From the NCBI RefSeq assembly GCF_041296385.1, contig NC_091017.1, positions 55,052,714 to 55,116,713 on the forward strand: DNA of 64,000 bases, given 5' to 3'. The stretch's first letter is position 1, and every line of letters begins with the position of its first letter. Positions 27,001-35,355 of this stretch are shown here, piece by piece. Under the pieces are notes generated by a model. The model did no database searches and had not been told where the DNA came from. It saw only the letters and a program-made list of their open reading frames with translations. This DNA comes from Aphelocoma coerulescens. Taxonomy: Eukaryota; Chordata; Aves; Passeriformes; Corvidae. Position numbers and translations under genes: made by a program.

Positions 27001-29826
27001 TAAAAGACCACTCCCATAAAAGCATACAGAAAGAGAGCTTTCATTTTGAAAAGCATCTGTTATCTCTTAAGCACAGTCTTCTGAGCCTGTATCTGTACAG
27101 CCTCAGAGTTAATAAGCATCAAAAATAGACGATGCTACAATGGAGCAAGTACATGACAGTTCTAAATTTCACAAGCACCTAACAAGCACAAGATCAACAG
27201 TCGAACAGCAGGGAGGATCAGGTTATGCACCCTGTATCAAATGTTTAATGTGAATGCTGCAGTTCTAACAACTGTCAGATTAGAAAGCTCTAGCAGATGA
27301 AACAGCTCAACCTTCTTTACCCGTCATTTATAGTCTGGCCTTGAGATGCCACACTGCTCAACAGTGATACTAGTTCAGTCTTTATCATTAGTTCCTTTGA
27401 CACAACATACCTGAAATACTACCAAAAAAATTCAAATAAGCAAGCAAAGTGGCAAAGAATGAGTAATACATTCCATTTCTTACCTCTTAAATTACTTAAT
27501 CCCTTTCAACATCCACATTTTCCCCATCGCCACTTTAAATCTGATTATTCTAAACTTAAACCCTTAAAATATCAGAATGACAAAGAAATAAATTTCAGCA
27601 CTCCTCCCTGCTTATGCATTTGAATTTTCTATACAGATGCCCACAACCAAAAAATACTAAGAATGCTGCAATCATAGTATCACACAATTGAAAGAAAAAC
27701 ATTATCATTAAACATATTAAGCTTTTACATTTTTATACATACTCCTCATTGTAGCTTAGTACTACCTGTTTCAACTTTATGCAGGGTTTCTCCACGGGCT
27801 GATCCATTTGTATCTTCTGATCCAAGATCTTTCTTCTGACCATTGGAGGTATAAACTCTCACTTGACTCATCAACTGCATAGGCAGGCGACTGCATGGTA
27901 GAATATAAGACAGGCTCCCACTTTTCATTGAAACTTGCCATCCTAACAAGGGGAAGAACAAAAGCTGTTTCAGGCAGCCATTTTGGAAGGATAAAGAAGG
28001 AAAAGAGGTCCTGCTCTACCAGCATAAGTTATGGAAAGTCAGCTTGTAAGTACTGATCCGTGCTTATCTTACCCACATTTACGAACTACAAAATGAAAGT
28101 ATATAGCATGTTTTCACTACCTCCCTTCAAACACCCACTTTTTAAATTTCATTCTAACATTAGGGGGGGGTTTCCCACAGTAACCACTTTTCCCGAGATC
28201 TCTGGATGATCTTAAGGCTTAATTTAAAAAAAAAAAAAAAAAATCTATTTGACAAGATTGGCTTTCTGATACATTAAGTCCCATTCTAGTCATACTGCCT
28301 CGGTGTCTTTAAAAACCATATATTGATAAAAAACAAATACAGACCACTACAAAACTATTAGCCAGTGTTGCCATTTCATTTCATTCTGTGCACACTGCAC
28401 AAATCACAGCTTACCCATGAAGAAAAACTGAACTGTGGGCAAATCATACAGTTGCTACAGAAATCATGTAGAAAAGCACACAACATCACACAAAACATTT
28501 TATAGGGAAGTGTCCTAAATTTTGCAACATTCACAATAAACAAATTACAAGATAAATATGCAAAAAGTCCATTGAGAAACCACCCTGGGTAGGCAATCTT
28601 CAATTTCAAAAGCTTAGCCAGAAGCAGAGTTGCAGTACAGACCAATCCGTATTAGCAACCAGTTTCTTTTAGGGAGCACAACACTTTTGTAGAGAGGGTA
28701 AATAATACCTCCAACCAGAAATGCAGCAGGGAAACTGGCTCCTTTGGAAAGTACTCACTAAAAAATAAATACATTTAAAAAAATAATTAAGAGGTACCAC
28801 TAAATAAAGACATACAAAGCACGACCACTTAACTATTAGTAACACACCTCTCACAAAAAGAAGATAGTATTTTACAGAACTGTTCATTCCATAAAAGCCT
28901 CAACAGCTCTCCCTTTTTTTATGTCTTCTGCACACCTGCATGTCTATGTGCACCGACCTGAACCTTACTGAAGGAAAACTTCATCAAAAAAGGACAACTC
29001 TTACTAACTGTTGTCACAAATGTGACATAAGCCCTTAATACGCAACGCAGTTCACTGAACTTACTGATTACAAATTTATAAAACACTACAATAAATACGC
29101 GGCACAAGATGAGCAGTGTTGTTTCCTAAGCTTTGGTCATACTGGAGCAATTGAAAAGGGGAAACTTAATCAGCACGTTTAGAGGGCATTTTTCCTACTA
29201 ATCCATGCACAGACAAGAAAGAGTTAAAGAAAAAGAGCATTTGCCGCAGTTCAACCGTGACTACACGAAAAGGGGAAAAACCGCTGAGAACTCAAATTCC
29301 ATGAGATCTGCGGCCTAAAGGAGAAACCGGGGTTCGCTCCGCGGACCAACACAAACCCCGTAAGACCGCGCTACATTTTATGTAATTACTGCAAACTTCG
29401 GCCACGGCAGGAGCATGACGTGCCCGCTGTACGTCAGACGGGGCTGGCACAGCCCGGCCGAGAACACCCCGGCCCGGCACTGCGCTCGCAAAACACTTGC
29501 ACGTTCTCCTTTTTAAAGCCGACCCTCAGAAAGCAGCCGGCGCTCCCGCAGCCCGGAGCGGTGCTACCACCCCGGGAGGGAGCCCGGCTGCCGCCACCGC
29601 CTGCGAGCGCCGGCACTCGCTGTACCCCAGGCGAGCGCGCAGCTCCGCCACAGCTCCCTACGAGCCTCGGCCGGCGCAGGCGGGGGTCGGCCGGCGCCGC
29701 ACACCGGGCCCGGCCCCCGCAGGACTCACCGTGGCAGGCGCGGGGCCGCGGCGCCGCCTGGCACCGCAGGTACAGGCGGTAGAGGCCGCGGCAGCCCCGC
29801 CGCTGGGCGGCCAGGGCCGGCATCAT
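1..29826 (-). CDS. SLC30A9: SLC30A9 (zinc transporter 9), 18 coding exons, near complete
   Basis: Cation diffusion facilitator family member, known as a mitochondrial zinc exporter; older work also described a nuclear coactivator (GAC63/HUEL). Coding exons from 5' to 3': 29730-29826, 27766-27942, 25160-25222, 21216-21315, 20330-20422, 20024-20106, 18914-18971, 18088-18155, 15467-15569, 13562-13617, 12117-12252, 11659-11698, 11144-11215, 10588-10695, 9509-9674, 4366-4495, 1523-1636, 1-44. All 17 introns are GT-AG and all phases agree except at exon 7, which is one base short. Allowing for that base the product is about 569 residues, against 568 in human as I recall it. Seen: an Arg-rich N-terminus resembling a mitochondrial presequence, the TM2 metal motif HSLAD (His273/Asp277), a TM5 acidic pair ED (397-398), an LTELL motif (463-467) and a C-terminal cytosolic-type domain ending in DLEIL. 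The start is the first of two adjacent ATGs, in GCCGCCATGATG. The last base of the stop lies outside the window. Confidence 0.96.
45..1522 (-). other. SLC30A9 intron 17
   Basis: AT-rich intron with clear GT and AG ends. Open frames inside it on either strand resemble no protein I know. No repeat recognised. Confidence 0.85.
1523..1636 (-). CDS. SLC30A9: SLC30A9 exon 17
   Basis: Encodes residues 518-555, EIQQVKTLEELEAFMLKHGE, NIIDTLGAEVDRLEKDLK. Length 114, phase 0/0. The predicted helix has a heptad-like pattern near its end. Acceptor CCTAG, donor GTAAAT. Confidence 0.97.
2296..2560 (-). mobile_element. CR1 LINE 3' fragment
   Basis: The plus strand reads the reverse complement of the CR1 3' region: CATAGAATC, then a diverged landmark block, CCAACCTGGCCTTAAGCACT, GGGACATCCACAATTCTCTA and GCAACCTGTTCCACT. 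CR1 is the dominant LINE of birds. Truncated at the 5' end and diverged. Confidence 0.85.
3990..4129 (-). mobile_element. tRNA-Ile-derived SINE with CR1-like tail (TguSINE1-like)
   Basis: On the minus strand the head reads TTGGCTCAGTTGTTCAGAGC, then GGTGCCAATAGTGCCAAGGT and TGTGGGTTTGTTCTC. This tracks tRNA-Ile (D-arm with A box, anticodon region GTGCTAATAACGCCAAGGT, T-arm B box GGGTTCGATCCC) with a decayed B box. It is followed by a CR1-type tail: GGGTCCCTTCCAACTCAGAA, TATTCTGTGATT. From memory this architecture is TguSINE1, described from passerine birds and mobilised by CR1. The copy is antisense-neutral because it lies in intron 16 on the same strand as the gene. Confidence 0.82.
4366..4495 (-). 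CDS. SLC30A9: SLC30A9 exon 16 (C-terminal domain)
   Basis: Encodes residues 474-517, AIHDVKATDMGMSKVRFKAE, VDFDGRVVTRSYLEKQDIEQ and LLQ. This is the ferredoxin-like cytoplasmic domain typical of CDF proteins and is close to human. Acceptor TTTCAG, donor GTATGT. Confidence 0.97.
4496..9508 (-). other. SLC30A9 intron 15 (5 kb, longest intron)
   Basis: AT-rich intron with no exon-like segment and no repeat that I can name. All open frames inside it are short and without recognisable similarity. Confidence 0.8.
9509..9674 (-). CDS. SLC30A9: SLC30A9 exon 15 (TM6 and start of C-terminal domain)
   Basis: Encodes residues 419-474: NPYYDSVGSLGVGTLLGTVS is TM6, followed by YTNTEALLGRSIEPEQLQRL and TELLESDPVVR. 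It contains LTELL (463-467), an LXXLL motif of the type described for nuclear-receptor contacts of this protein. Acceptor TTTAG, donor GTAAGG. Confidence 0.97.
9774..9853. repeat. T/G-rich low-complexity stretch
   Basis: Runs of T broken by GG and GTTTTG blocks on the plus strand; equivalent to an A/C-rich tract in the gene sense. It may be the worn tail of a retroelement but no body is visible. Confidence 0.6.
10588..10695 (-). CDS. SLC30A9: SLC30A9 exon 14 (TM5)
   Basis: Encodes residues 383-419, VQSRDPSTNVVLLEDAAAVL then SVAVAATCMGLTSLT. LLEDAAAVL is TM5; an ED pair (397-398) sits where typical ZnT proteins carry a His-x3-Asp pair, by my alignment from memory. Acceptor GTACAG, donor GTAAAA. 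Confidence 0.97.
11144..11215 (-). CDS. SLC30A9: SLC30A9 exon 13
   Basis: Encodes residues 359-383, ATLLVAINEIRRSARAKGLS then FYQY. Matches human ATLLVAVNELRRNARAKGMS and FYKY. It is the charged loop after TM4. Acceptor TTTCAG, donor GTATGT. Confidence 0.96.
11659..11698 (-). CDS. SLC30A9: SLC30A9 exon 12 (TM4)
   Basis: A 40-base exon encoding AYCILAGSLVSEG, identical to the human segment. Acceptor TTGCAG, donor GTATGT, phase 0 to 1. Confidence 0.95.
12117..12252 (-). CDS. SLC30A9: SLC30A9 exon 11 (TM3)
   Basis: Encodes residues 300-345, including YGFTNMRYIASLISGVGIFM and MGAGLSWYHGIIGLLHPHPV. A glycine-rich membrane helix of the CDF domain, almost unchanged from human. Ends ESLLW at phase 0; acceptor TTCTAG, donor GTAAGC. 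Confidence 0.97.
13562..13617 (-). CDS. SLC30A9: SLC30A9 exon 10
   Basis: Encodes residues 282-300, ALLALGISQSARTPDPSHP. Human reads GLLALGISKSVQTPDPSHP. The TPDPSHPYG segment is the loop after TM2. Ends in phase 2; acceptor AAATAG, donor GTAAGC. Confidence 0.95.
13813..13862. repeat. AT and GT dinucleotide-rich patch
   Basis: Contains ATATATAATATATAC and GTGTGTGTATATATAATTA, an imperfect microsatellite with self-complementary AT blocks. Confidence 0.6.
15467..15569 (-). CDS. SLC30A9: SLC30A9 exon 9 (TM1-TM2, zinc motif)
   Basis: Encodes residues 247-281, NGLNFFFKLLAWVYTGSASM followed by FSEAIHSLADTCNQ. HSLAD contains the HxxxD metal-site pair of CDF TM2 (His273, Asp277). Nearly identical to human. 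Acceptor TTTTCAG, donor GTGAGT. Confidence 0.97.
16793..16832. repeat. 20-bp tandem duplication
   Basis: ATTGATTCTTCTTGAGACAG is followed directly by the same unit with one final-base change. It lies in SLC30A9 intron 8. Confidence 0.85.
18088..18155 (-). CDS. SLC30A9: SLC30A9 exon 8 (start of TM1)
   Basis: Encodes residues 225-247, PRSSSAAMFFKGPGKVVMVA then ICI, leading into the first membrane helix of the CDF domain. It begins at phase 0, which fixes the frame that exon 7 should deliver. Acceptor ACGTAG, donor GTAAGT. Confidence 0.94.
18914..18971 (-). CDS. SLC30A9: SLC30A9 exon 7, with apparent 1-base deletion (frameshift)
   Basis: Homologous to human LFRNQKILREYRDFLGNTK. The first codons read NLFR in frame, then the matching residues NQRLLWEYKEFFGNTK continue in the next frame. 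The exon is 58 bases, whereas flanking phases require 59 (phase 1 in, phase 0 out). The loss maps to a short A run (minus strand AGAACC where AGAAACC is expected) at 18958-18963. Read literally, the frame reaches a TAA at 18104-18106 in exon 8, giving about 240 residues with no transporter domain. The splice sites (TTGCAG, GTAAGG) are intact. An assembly error is the simplest explanation. Confidence 0.88.
20024..20106 (-). CDS. SLC30A9: SLC30A9 exon 6
   Basis: Encodes residues 177-205, SLEVWGSPEALARERKRRKE followed by AEIKYRE. The segment is basic and probably helical, as in human. It ends in phase 1, so exon 7 must supply two bases first. Acceptor GCAG, donor GTGAGT. Confidence 0.95.
20330..20422 (-). 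CDS. SLC30A9: SLC30A9 exon 5
   Basis: Encodes residues 146-177, with SDLDQLRKIKRRSPHDDTET and FTVYLRSDVEAK. Highly conserved with human (DLEQLRKIRRRSPHEDTESF). Exon length 93 in phase 2/2; acceptor TTTAG, donor GTAAGA. Confidence 0.95.
20423..21215 (-). other. SLC30A9 intron 4
   Basis: AT-rich, about 0.8 kb. I see nothing beyond the splice sites. Confidence 0.8.
21216..21315 (-). CDS. SLC30A9: SLC30A9 exon 4
   Basis: Encodes residues 113-146, including KAVLKKREYGPKYTQNNFI and INEFCLKS. This is nearly identical to human ZnT9 and is part of the N-terminal region reported to resemble an XPA-type DNA-binding fold. The acceptor is ATTTAAG and the donor GTATGA. Confidence 0.95.
23526..24608 (+). 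mobile_element. Solo LTR of an avian endogenous retrovirus
   Basis: Begins TGTACTGGGTTTGCATGG and ends GTCAAGACCACCACA, giving the TG...CA termini of an LTR. Flanks TTACT (5') and TTATT (3') look like a 5-bp target duplication with one mismatch. Overlapping poly(A) signals AATAAA lie at 24416-24426, followed by a GT-rich stretch, as expected for an R/U5 boundary. The U3-like part contains reiterated CACACTGGAGCAG-type units at about 23950-24210. The GC content is well above the surrounding intron. No gag, pol or env sequence flanks it, so it is a solo LTR. It resembles LTRs common in songbird genomes; the family name cannot be settled from memory. Long open frames on both strands here are by-products of base composition. 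Confidence 0.85.
24969..25024. repeat. 28-bp exact tandem duplication
   Basis: Two identical units, each beginning GTACCAAACAAAGCTGGCAC and ending ACAAGTGT, sit head to tail in SLC30A9 intron 3, about 360 bases beyond the LTR. Confidence 0.92.
25092..25107. repeat. T16 homopolymer
   Basis: A 16-base T run close to the donor of SLC30A9 exon 3; on the gene strand it is an A run and not part of a polypyrimidine tract. Confidence 0.8.
25160..25222 (-). CDS. SLC30A9: SLC30A9 exon 3
   Basis: A 63-base exon in phase 1/1, encoding GQDTTNAGQNQSSPKQPIQV plus K. It is a poorly conserved linker, recognised from flanking phase continuity, the GCAG acceptor, the GTAAAG donor and the conserved ending before exon 4 (human LQVRVK). 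Confidence 0.82.
27766..27942 (-). CDS. SLC30A9: SLC30A9 exon 2
   Basis: Encodes residues 33-92, beginning GWQVSMKSGSLSYILPC and including MSQVRVYTSNGQK, which align with the weakly conserved N-terminal region of human ZnT9 (WQNLVTFGSFSN, LSQVKLYSTN). Acceptor TTAG, donor GTAGTA. An overlapping open frame on the same strand matches nothing and is ignored. Confidence 0.88.
28226..28243. repeat. A18 homopolymer
   Basis: An 18-base A run in SLC30A9 intron 1 without an identifiable retroelement body beside it. Confidence 0.8.
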
Positions 29827-30130
29827 GGCGGCGGCCGCTCGGCAGCGGCCGGCGGGAGGGCGGCGATTCGCATCGGCGGAGGCCGGCGCGGCTGCGGCGG
29901 AGCCCCGCTGGCCCCGGGCGGCAGCGGTGGCCGGAGGCCGGCGGTGGGCGGTGCCGCGGCACCCGGATGTGCGGGGGCACGGCGGGGCCGCCGCTGACTC
30001 ACCCGCCCCGCCCGCCGCGCCTGCGCCTGGCCCGAGGAGAGGGGCGGCGGCGTGCCGGGCTGGGCTGGGAAGCGGCTCGGCCCCGGCTGGCGCCGCCGGG
30101 CCTGCAGCAGCTCCTGCTCTTTTACTGTGC
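29400..30130 (-). promoter_or_regulatory. SLC30A9: CpG-island promoter and 5' UTR of SLC30A9
   Basis: GC-rich block, dense in CpG, that covers exon 1 and the DNA upstream of it. No TATA box is evident. Possible sites upstream of the start codon include TGACTCA (29995-30001, AP-1/NRF2 type), GC boxes CCGCCCCGCCCGCC (30003 onward) and, just beyond the island, CACGTG (30154-30159). A housekeeping-type promoter fits the gene. Transcription start sites cannot be read from the sequence. Confidence 0.85.
29730..29826 (-). CDS. SLC30A9: SLC30A9 exon 1 (start, presequence)
   Basis: Encodes residues 1-32 plus one base. It starts at tandem ATGs (29824-29826 and 29821-29823); the upstream one has a near-ideal Kozak context, GCCGCCATG. 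The peptide is rich in Arg and Ala with no acidic residues, as expected for a mitochondrial targeting sequence. It ends in RACH followed by a GTGAGT donor. Confidence 0.9.
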
Positions 30131-30224
30131 CTGGTGGAGGGCATACGGGTGGGCACGTGTAACAAAGGTACGCGCGTTAGATTTGTTAGCACACGTGAAA
30201 GCACATTAGACATTTTACTAATAG

Positions 30225-30705
30225 GGTCACAGAAATAATTAGGTTGAAAAGATCTCTGAGATCATCGAGTTCAGCCTACGACCAAACACCAGCTTGTCAA
30301 CTAGAACATGGCACGAAAAGCCACATGCAGTCTTTCGTTAAACACCTCCAGGATGGTGACTCCCACCATTTCCCGGGGCAGCCTGTTCCGATGTCTAATG
30401 ACCCTTTCTATGGAGAAATTCTTCCTCATGTCTAATTTAAGCTTTCCCTGGCGCAGCTTCAGACTGCATCTTGGCAGTCTCTTCCAACCTCGTTATTCTG
30501 TGATTCTCGTTCTGTCACTTACCTGGGAGAAGAGGCTGACCTCACCTGGCTACAGCCTCCTTTCAGGCAGTTGTAGAGTGATATGGTCTCCCCTGAGCGT
30601 CCTTTTCTCCAGGATAAATAGCCCCAGCTCCCTCAGCCACTTCGCAGAAGACTTGTGGTCCAGACCCTTAACCAGCTTCATTGCCTTTCCCTGGACATAG
30701 GTAAC
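30225..30705 (-). mobile_element. CR1 LINE 3' region, with a second CR1 end inside
   Basis: The plus strand shows the reverse-complement CR1 landmarks GGTTGAAAAGATCTCTGAGA, CATCGAGTTCAGCC, TCCCGGGGCAGCCTGTTCCG and ATGGAGAAATTCTTCCTCAT, then beyond the break CTCCAGGATAAATAGCCCCA and CTGGACATA. At about 30470-30508 it is interrupted by CTCTTCCAACCTCGTTATTC followed by TGTGATTCTCG, the forward 3' end of another CR1. The element sits immediately upstream of the SLC30A9 promoter. Confidence 0.88.
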
Positions 30706-33553
30706 ATTAAAGCATGTACACTAAATCTGTCTGCATTATTTCTATATGAAAATGTGCTCCCCTAGCCTAAGCCATCACCTAAAATGCCCTTCCCAGATCA
30801 GTGCTTAAAATAGGATTTAAAATGATGTCTTTCTCCAGAGAGAGTGCCATGTGGCTGACCCTGTGCTCTAGGGTTTTAAGGACTGCCCGTGCCCAGCTGT
30901 GACACCTCCTGCCCTGGTCACCTACAGCCTGACTAAGGACCATGCCTGTAATCAGTCCCACTGGCACTGTATTATACTCTTTTATTTAAAAAGTTTTTTT
31001 CCAGTATAGCTTTGATATTGGTTTACATGACTGAGAAAGTCTCAGGCTTCCTTGCCTTCATTTGCACACTGGGAGGAACATGGGAGCTCACCAGAAGTTA
31101 GCTTGACAGGGAATTTGGATAATTATTGTACCTGATAATCCACAAAGCATTTGATCACTGAGGAGAGTTATTACAGTGCCTGTCTTTAACATACATAATT
31201 AGATTTTGAACAAAGTTTACTGGCACGTCTTTACCAGCTACCTAGTGAGTAACATTGCCAAAACAAATTTTCCTAGAAGCCCAGGGGAGACAGATTGAAG
31301 TAAAATACTTCCACAGAATAATTAACACTCATCTTCCCAGTAGTACAACTGCAGCCATACCAAATGAATCAGGAGTACTGCAACAGATGCTGTATCATTA
31401 AGTACCAGATGTACAGCACTGGAATTAAATACTAAACTGACTGCAGGTTGTAAAGTAGCACAGGTGAGGTCACTTCACCAATTTCAGATGGAGTCTAACA
31501 TGCAGCTGATACATGTTTTGCTGGTTATTTTGGCAACAGCCTAAGTAAAAAACAAAAATAAAGAGGAGGTTAAGGGTTCCCTATTTTTTTTCCCCTACAT
31601 AAAGATGTTTGAAAGCCTATAGAAATTCTTGAAACATTTGTAATTTCTGAAGAGTCACTGCTATACTCTAGAAGAGATGCTAAGTTTAGGTTTATCATTT
31701 CCTCTCTAAAACCAAATGGAACTACTAACTATTTAATATTCTTTTATCCATCTGAAAGTTACTGAATTTGCTTTCTCTGGTTTTGGTATTGTAAATATGA
31801 AACAGGAAGGAAAATAAAACTGGAATAGCATAGACAGATTAATAGATACCAACAGTGTGGTGATCAACCAGGATTTACACAATCAGCTGCTGTGCATGAC
31901 CCTTTATATTGGCAAACACTGAAAACTGATGGAGACAAAGAGCAAGTAAACGAGCGTCAATAACAGCCTATTCTGTGTGGAATAGCCAAGAACATAAAGC
32001 AATTGATAATGAATTACCAAGACTCCTGGCATGCAGCTGCAGCATCCTAAGAAAAAAAATCAACTGTATTTATGAGCATCTCTATGAGTTATCAATCACT
32101 AGCAATGAACAGAGAAAAATCCTAAATGATATGGTATTTCAGGACATCCAAACTGCATTTAACAACTTTTTCTCTGTGGCAAAGAGTACTGTATACAGCA
32201 AATTGGTGAGATCTTGTTTTCAGTCAATATAGCTGGAATTGCATTCTGAGGTTTAATTTTGAATGAGGGTTATTCAATGACTACTTTAAGCCTGTATTTC
32301 ATAAAATCAACCTAGAAAAAAAAAAAAGTCTCATTCACATTCAAGTTGCTAAATGCTAAACTGATAAGAAAATACTATTTCCATACACCATACTTGTACA
32401 TGGGCTTTTGTGCCATCTCAACCTCTGTCTAGGGGACAGAGGTTACTCATGTACCAATTGTGTAAAGATCTTGGTAGGTCGCTCATAAGAGGGGGAGACT
32501 TGCTACCATGTCAGAGTCATTTCCTCAGGCCTCCTTTTGCAAAAACTCTAGAACCCTTTTTTATACAGCATATTACCTTGCCTATAAAAAATTATAAGGT
32601 TAAGTTGCCTTACAAGGTCTTCAGGAAGAACAGGGACTATGGCTACAACCTGTTTTATGGAGACACTTGAAAAGTTTACATAGAACTGCTTGCAGATCAA
32701 GAAAGCCAGGTGACTGGATTGAAATACAGACCTTTGAAAACTTTTTTCCTTATTCCTGTTTATTTAAAATAACTCAGTAACTGACTGTATTACTCAAGCT
32801 ACAACAGTCCATCATGATGAAATTCTGCAATATTACTGCCTAGCAAGAAATCTGTGATATGTAAAGGCTAATAAGAAATGAAGAATTTTAGTGTTCCTTG
32901 TATGAAAAATGAAGTAATATAAAGCCAATTTGAAATTCATTAAATATTCAAGTTCATACAGTGGAGAGAGACTTGCCATGTCCCCAGATCCACAGGAAAA
33001 GCTGATGGTATTGACTTAATATAGTTTAAATTACTCTTTAGGATTCCCATCATATCCTGCCTTGTGGGTCTCTCACAGAGTGTAACAAGAGGAAAAAAGG
33101 GAAAAGGGAAAGAATTTTGATTTTTGTACCTTTTATGACACATATACGGTTAACACAAGCAACTACATACCAGCAGTACAAAATATATGTGAATAAATGA
33201 AGTGTCCAGTGATCCCAAATAACCTCTAAGTTTTTCAGGCAAAACATTTAAATTCACAGAAAATGAGACAATATTTTGTGGTGGGCAGGTGCATGAGGAG
33301 AATGACTCTTCCAAAGCACAGAATGGTGAATCTTCAAAAGCTGCATAACACCACTCTGAGTCACACAGATCTGTAAAGCTATTTCATGGTCATGGGGTCA
33401 AAGATTTACATAAACTAAAAGTAAATATTTTCATTTGCAGCACATGGATAAGTGTTTTCGGTTATTCACATGCAGTTCATTCACCTAAACATCGGCAGTC
33501 ATCTGCCGTTTCTTGAACTGGGGGCAGCAGTGCTCAACAAGCCGTTTCAATCC

Positions 33554-33574
33554 CAGCAGCAGCAGCAGCAGCAG
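33554..33574. repeat. (CAG)7 trinucleotide repeat
   Basis: Seven uninterrupted CAG units on the plus strand. They fall in a 42-codon open frame (33470-33598, plus strand, ATG start) that reads seven Gln; the minus strand is also open through it as a Leu run. No family resemblance, so it is not called as a gene. Confidence 0.9.
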
Positions 33575-33716
33575 ACAGTGACTGCCAAAGGACAATAAAT
33601 CATGAAGAGGCATTATTCGCCTGAGAAATTTAAATGGAAAATTACTTTCCTGTAGCCAATACTCAGGACGAGCACATTACATTACTAAAACTTTTAGCTT
33701 CGTAGTTGCAAACCAG

Positions 33717-33730
33717 CCACTAGAGGTCAC
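33717..33730 (+). promoter_or_regulatory. CTCF-like motif
   Basis: CCACTAGAGGTCAC agrees with the CTCF core CCASYAGRKGGCRS at 13 of 14 positions. It lies between the two genes. Chance occurrence is possible. Confidence 0.35.
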
Positions 33731-35256
33731 CAGTTTGGAATAAAATTAGCACATGGAGGAAGAATTCCATTTCATTTCAAATGGACAAATCATATAATTA
33801 AATAGAATTTCCAGCCTCTGGGCAAGGAAAAAGAACTGACTCCTGGCCCTATGCAGCACTTACCTTCACCCAAAAGCAGAAAGCTAGTTTAAAATTCTTA
33901 AAAACAATACTAGGTACATAACACATAAAATACTGAAACAAGTACGCATTCTTTACAGTAATATACAGACATGCATAAAAACACAGGTCTGGAGGAAGCT
34001 TCTTGCATCATCAGGTTCAGTCTCTTGCTACTCCACTTGTCCTAAAATTTCTTACATGAACCAAGCAAGGACCAGCTTAAAAGCAGCTTGATTCTTTTGC
34101 ATGTAAGAAAAATAAAAATTACAATAATGTGAAATAAGCTCAATTAGTACTTTTGAAGTGCATAAAGGCAGTGTATTAGAAGCACCTGTGCAGTGCAAGA
34201 AACTTCTTTAACAACTATTTCCCTTACAAACGTGTAACATTCTGCAAAGAGAGAAGGCTGCCAGAGGACAGGAAGAGGCTGTTTCATCATGAAGTGCAAA
34301 GTATATTAACACTTCCAAAAAGGAGGAAAAACCCTCAAAGTATTACATTTTATTTAGTCATGTATCTAGTGATGTAAGTATACATACACATCCATTCACA
34401 GTACATACACACTGGTGCAACTGAATGTCTTACCTCTGCCCCAGAGTGATGTTAAAAAATCTGAGATAATTAGAAATGTGAATAGAGCCATTGGATGCTC
34501 AAACACATGCATGCTGAACGTGATGCATGTTGCTGTACCTGTAGTTTTCTAAGGCTTCAATATTTCTCTGTATTATAAAGTTATACAGATATACAGATAT
34601 GTATACATATGAAAATTCAGAAAGTCAACCTCGGATTTCCATCTGCCATTACAAAAAACTTTCATTAATGGCTTTGATTTATACTTTAACACTGAAAGGA
34701 TTCATTTATTTCATTCAATTATTTTTGTAGTGGTTTAGTCAGAACCTAACTGAAGTTGTAATAGCAGAAAGTATGTTGAAAGGGATTGTAATACACAGAC
34801 ATCTGTTTGGTCATCTTTTCTAGATTAAAAAAAATTAAATCCAAAAATATTAAAATACTAAGTTACAAATATCTTGTTCTATGCAAACATACATCAGGAC
34901 AAAACCTCATGAGTTGCATGTATCAGGTCTTCCCCCAGATTGCCAAGAAAAAAAAAAACAAGCCCAGAGCATTTCTTTCTTTACTGTTTCACTACAGAAG
35001 CTTCAAACATAATAGAGAACACATAATTCCACTGCAGCTGTTTTCTATTTTAAGTAAACCAGAATTAGACTGTCATCTCCTGTACAATGTGGCTATTTCA
35101 ATAGTATTTTAATGGAGAATAAATTATACATAATTTACAGCATGAAAACTTAAGTACTATCCAGAGGATACTGATGGCATAAAACCATGAATGGTGAACT
35201 GGGGCTTGTGAAATAAGAGCACCCAGCAGGATTTCCAGCCATCTTTTTATCACAGA

Positions 35257-35355
35257 ACTGGTGGTGACTCTTGGAGTGTCCTGCATAGGGCCAGGAGTCA
35301 GACTTGCCAATCCTGATTGGTCCCTTCCAATTCAGCATATTCTATGATTGTGGGA
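35257..35355 (+). mobile_element. CR1 LINE 3' end
   Basis: Reads GGAGTGTCCTGCATAGGGCC, then GGTCCCTTCCAATTCAGCAT and ATTCTATGATTGTGGGA. It parallels the copy at 48690-48917 and ends in the ATTCTATG-type CR1 terminus. The 5' limit is uncertain. Confidence 0.82.

Larger units (their letters stand above)
25223..29729 (-). other. SLC30A9 introns 2 and 1
   Basis: Intron 2 (25223-27765) has only a G-rich run near 26618-26634. Intron 1 (27943-29729) has an 18-base A run (28226-28243) and merges into the CpG island at about 29400. No other structure seen. Confidence 0.7.

Noticed and set aside
27777..28025. 82-codon frame overlapping SLC30A9 exon 2 in another frame
   Set aside because: It runs through the exon boundary and lacks homology; the alternative frame matches ZnT9 and fits the splice phases.
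29434..30238. Open frames of 259, 166 and 137 codons in the SLC30A9 CpG island
   Set aside because: GC-rich sequence has few stops. Only the 97 bases from the tandem ATG match ZnT9; the rest is Ala/Arg/Pro/Gly-rich and unlike any protein.
30244..30700. Two plus-strand frames of 63 and 130 codons
   Set aside because: Both are CR1 sequence read in the wrong direction.
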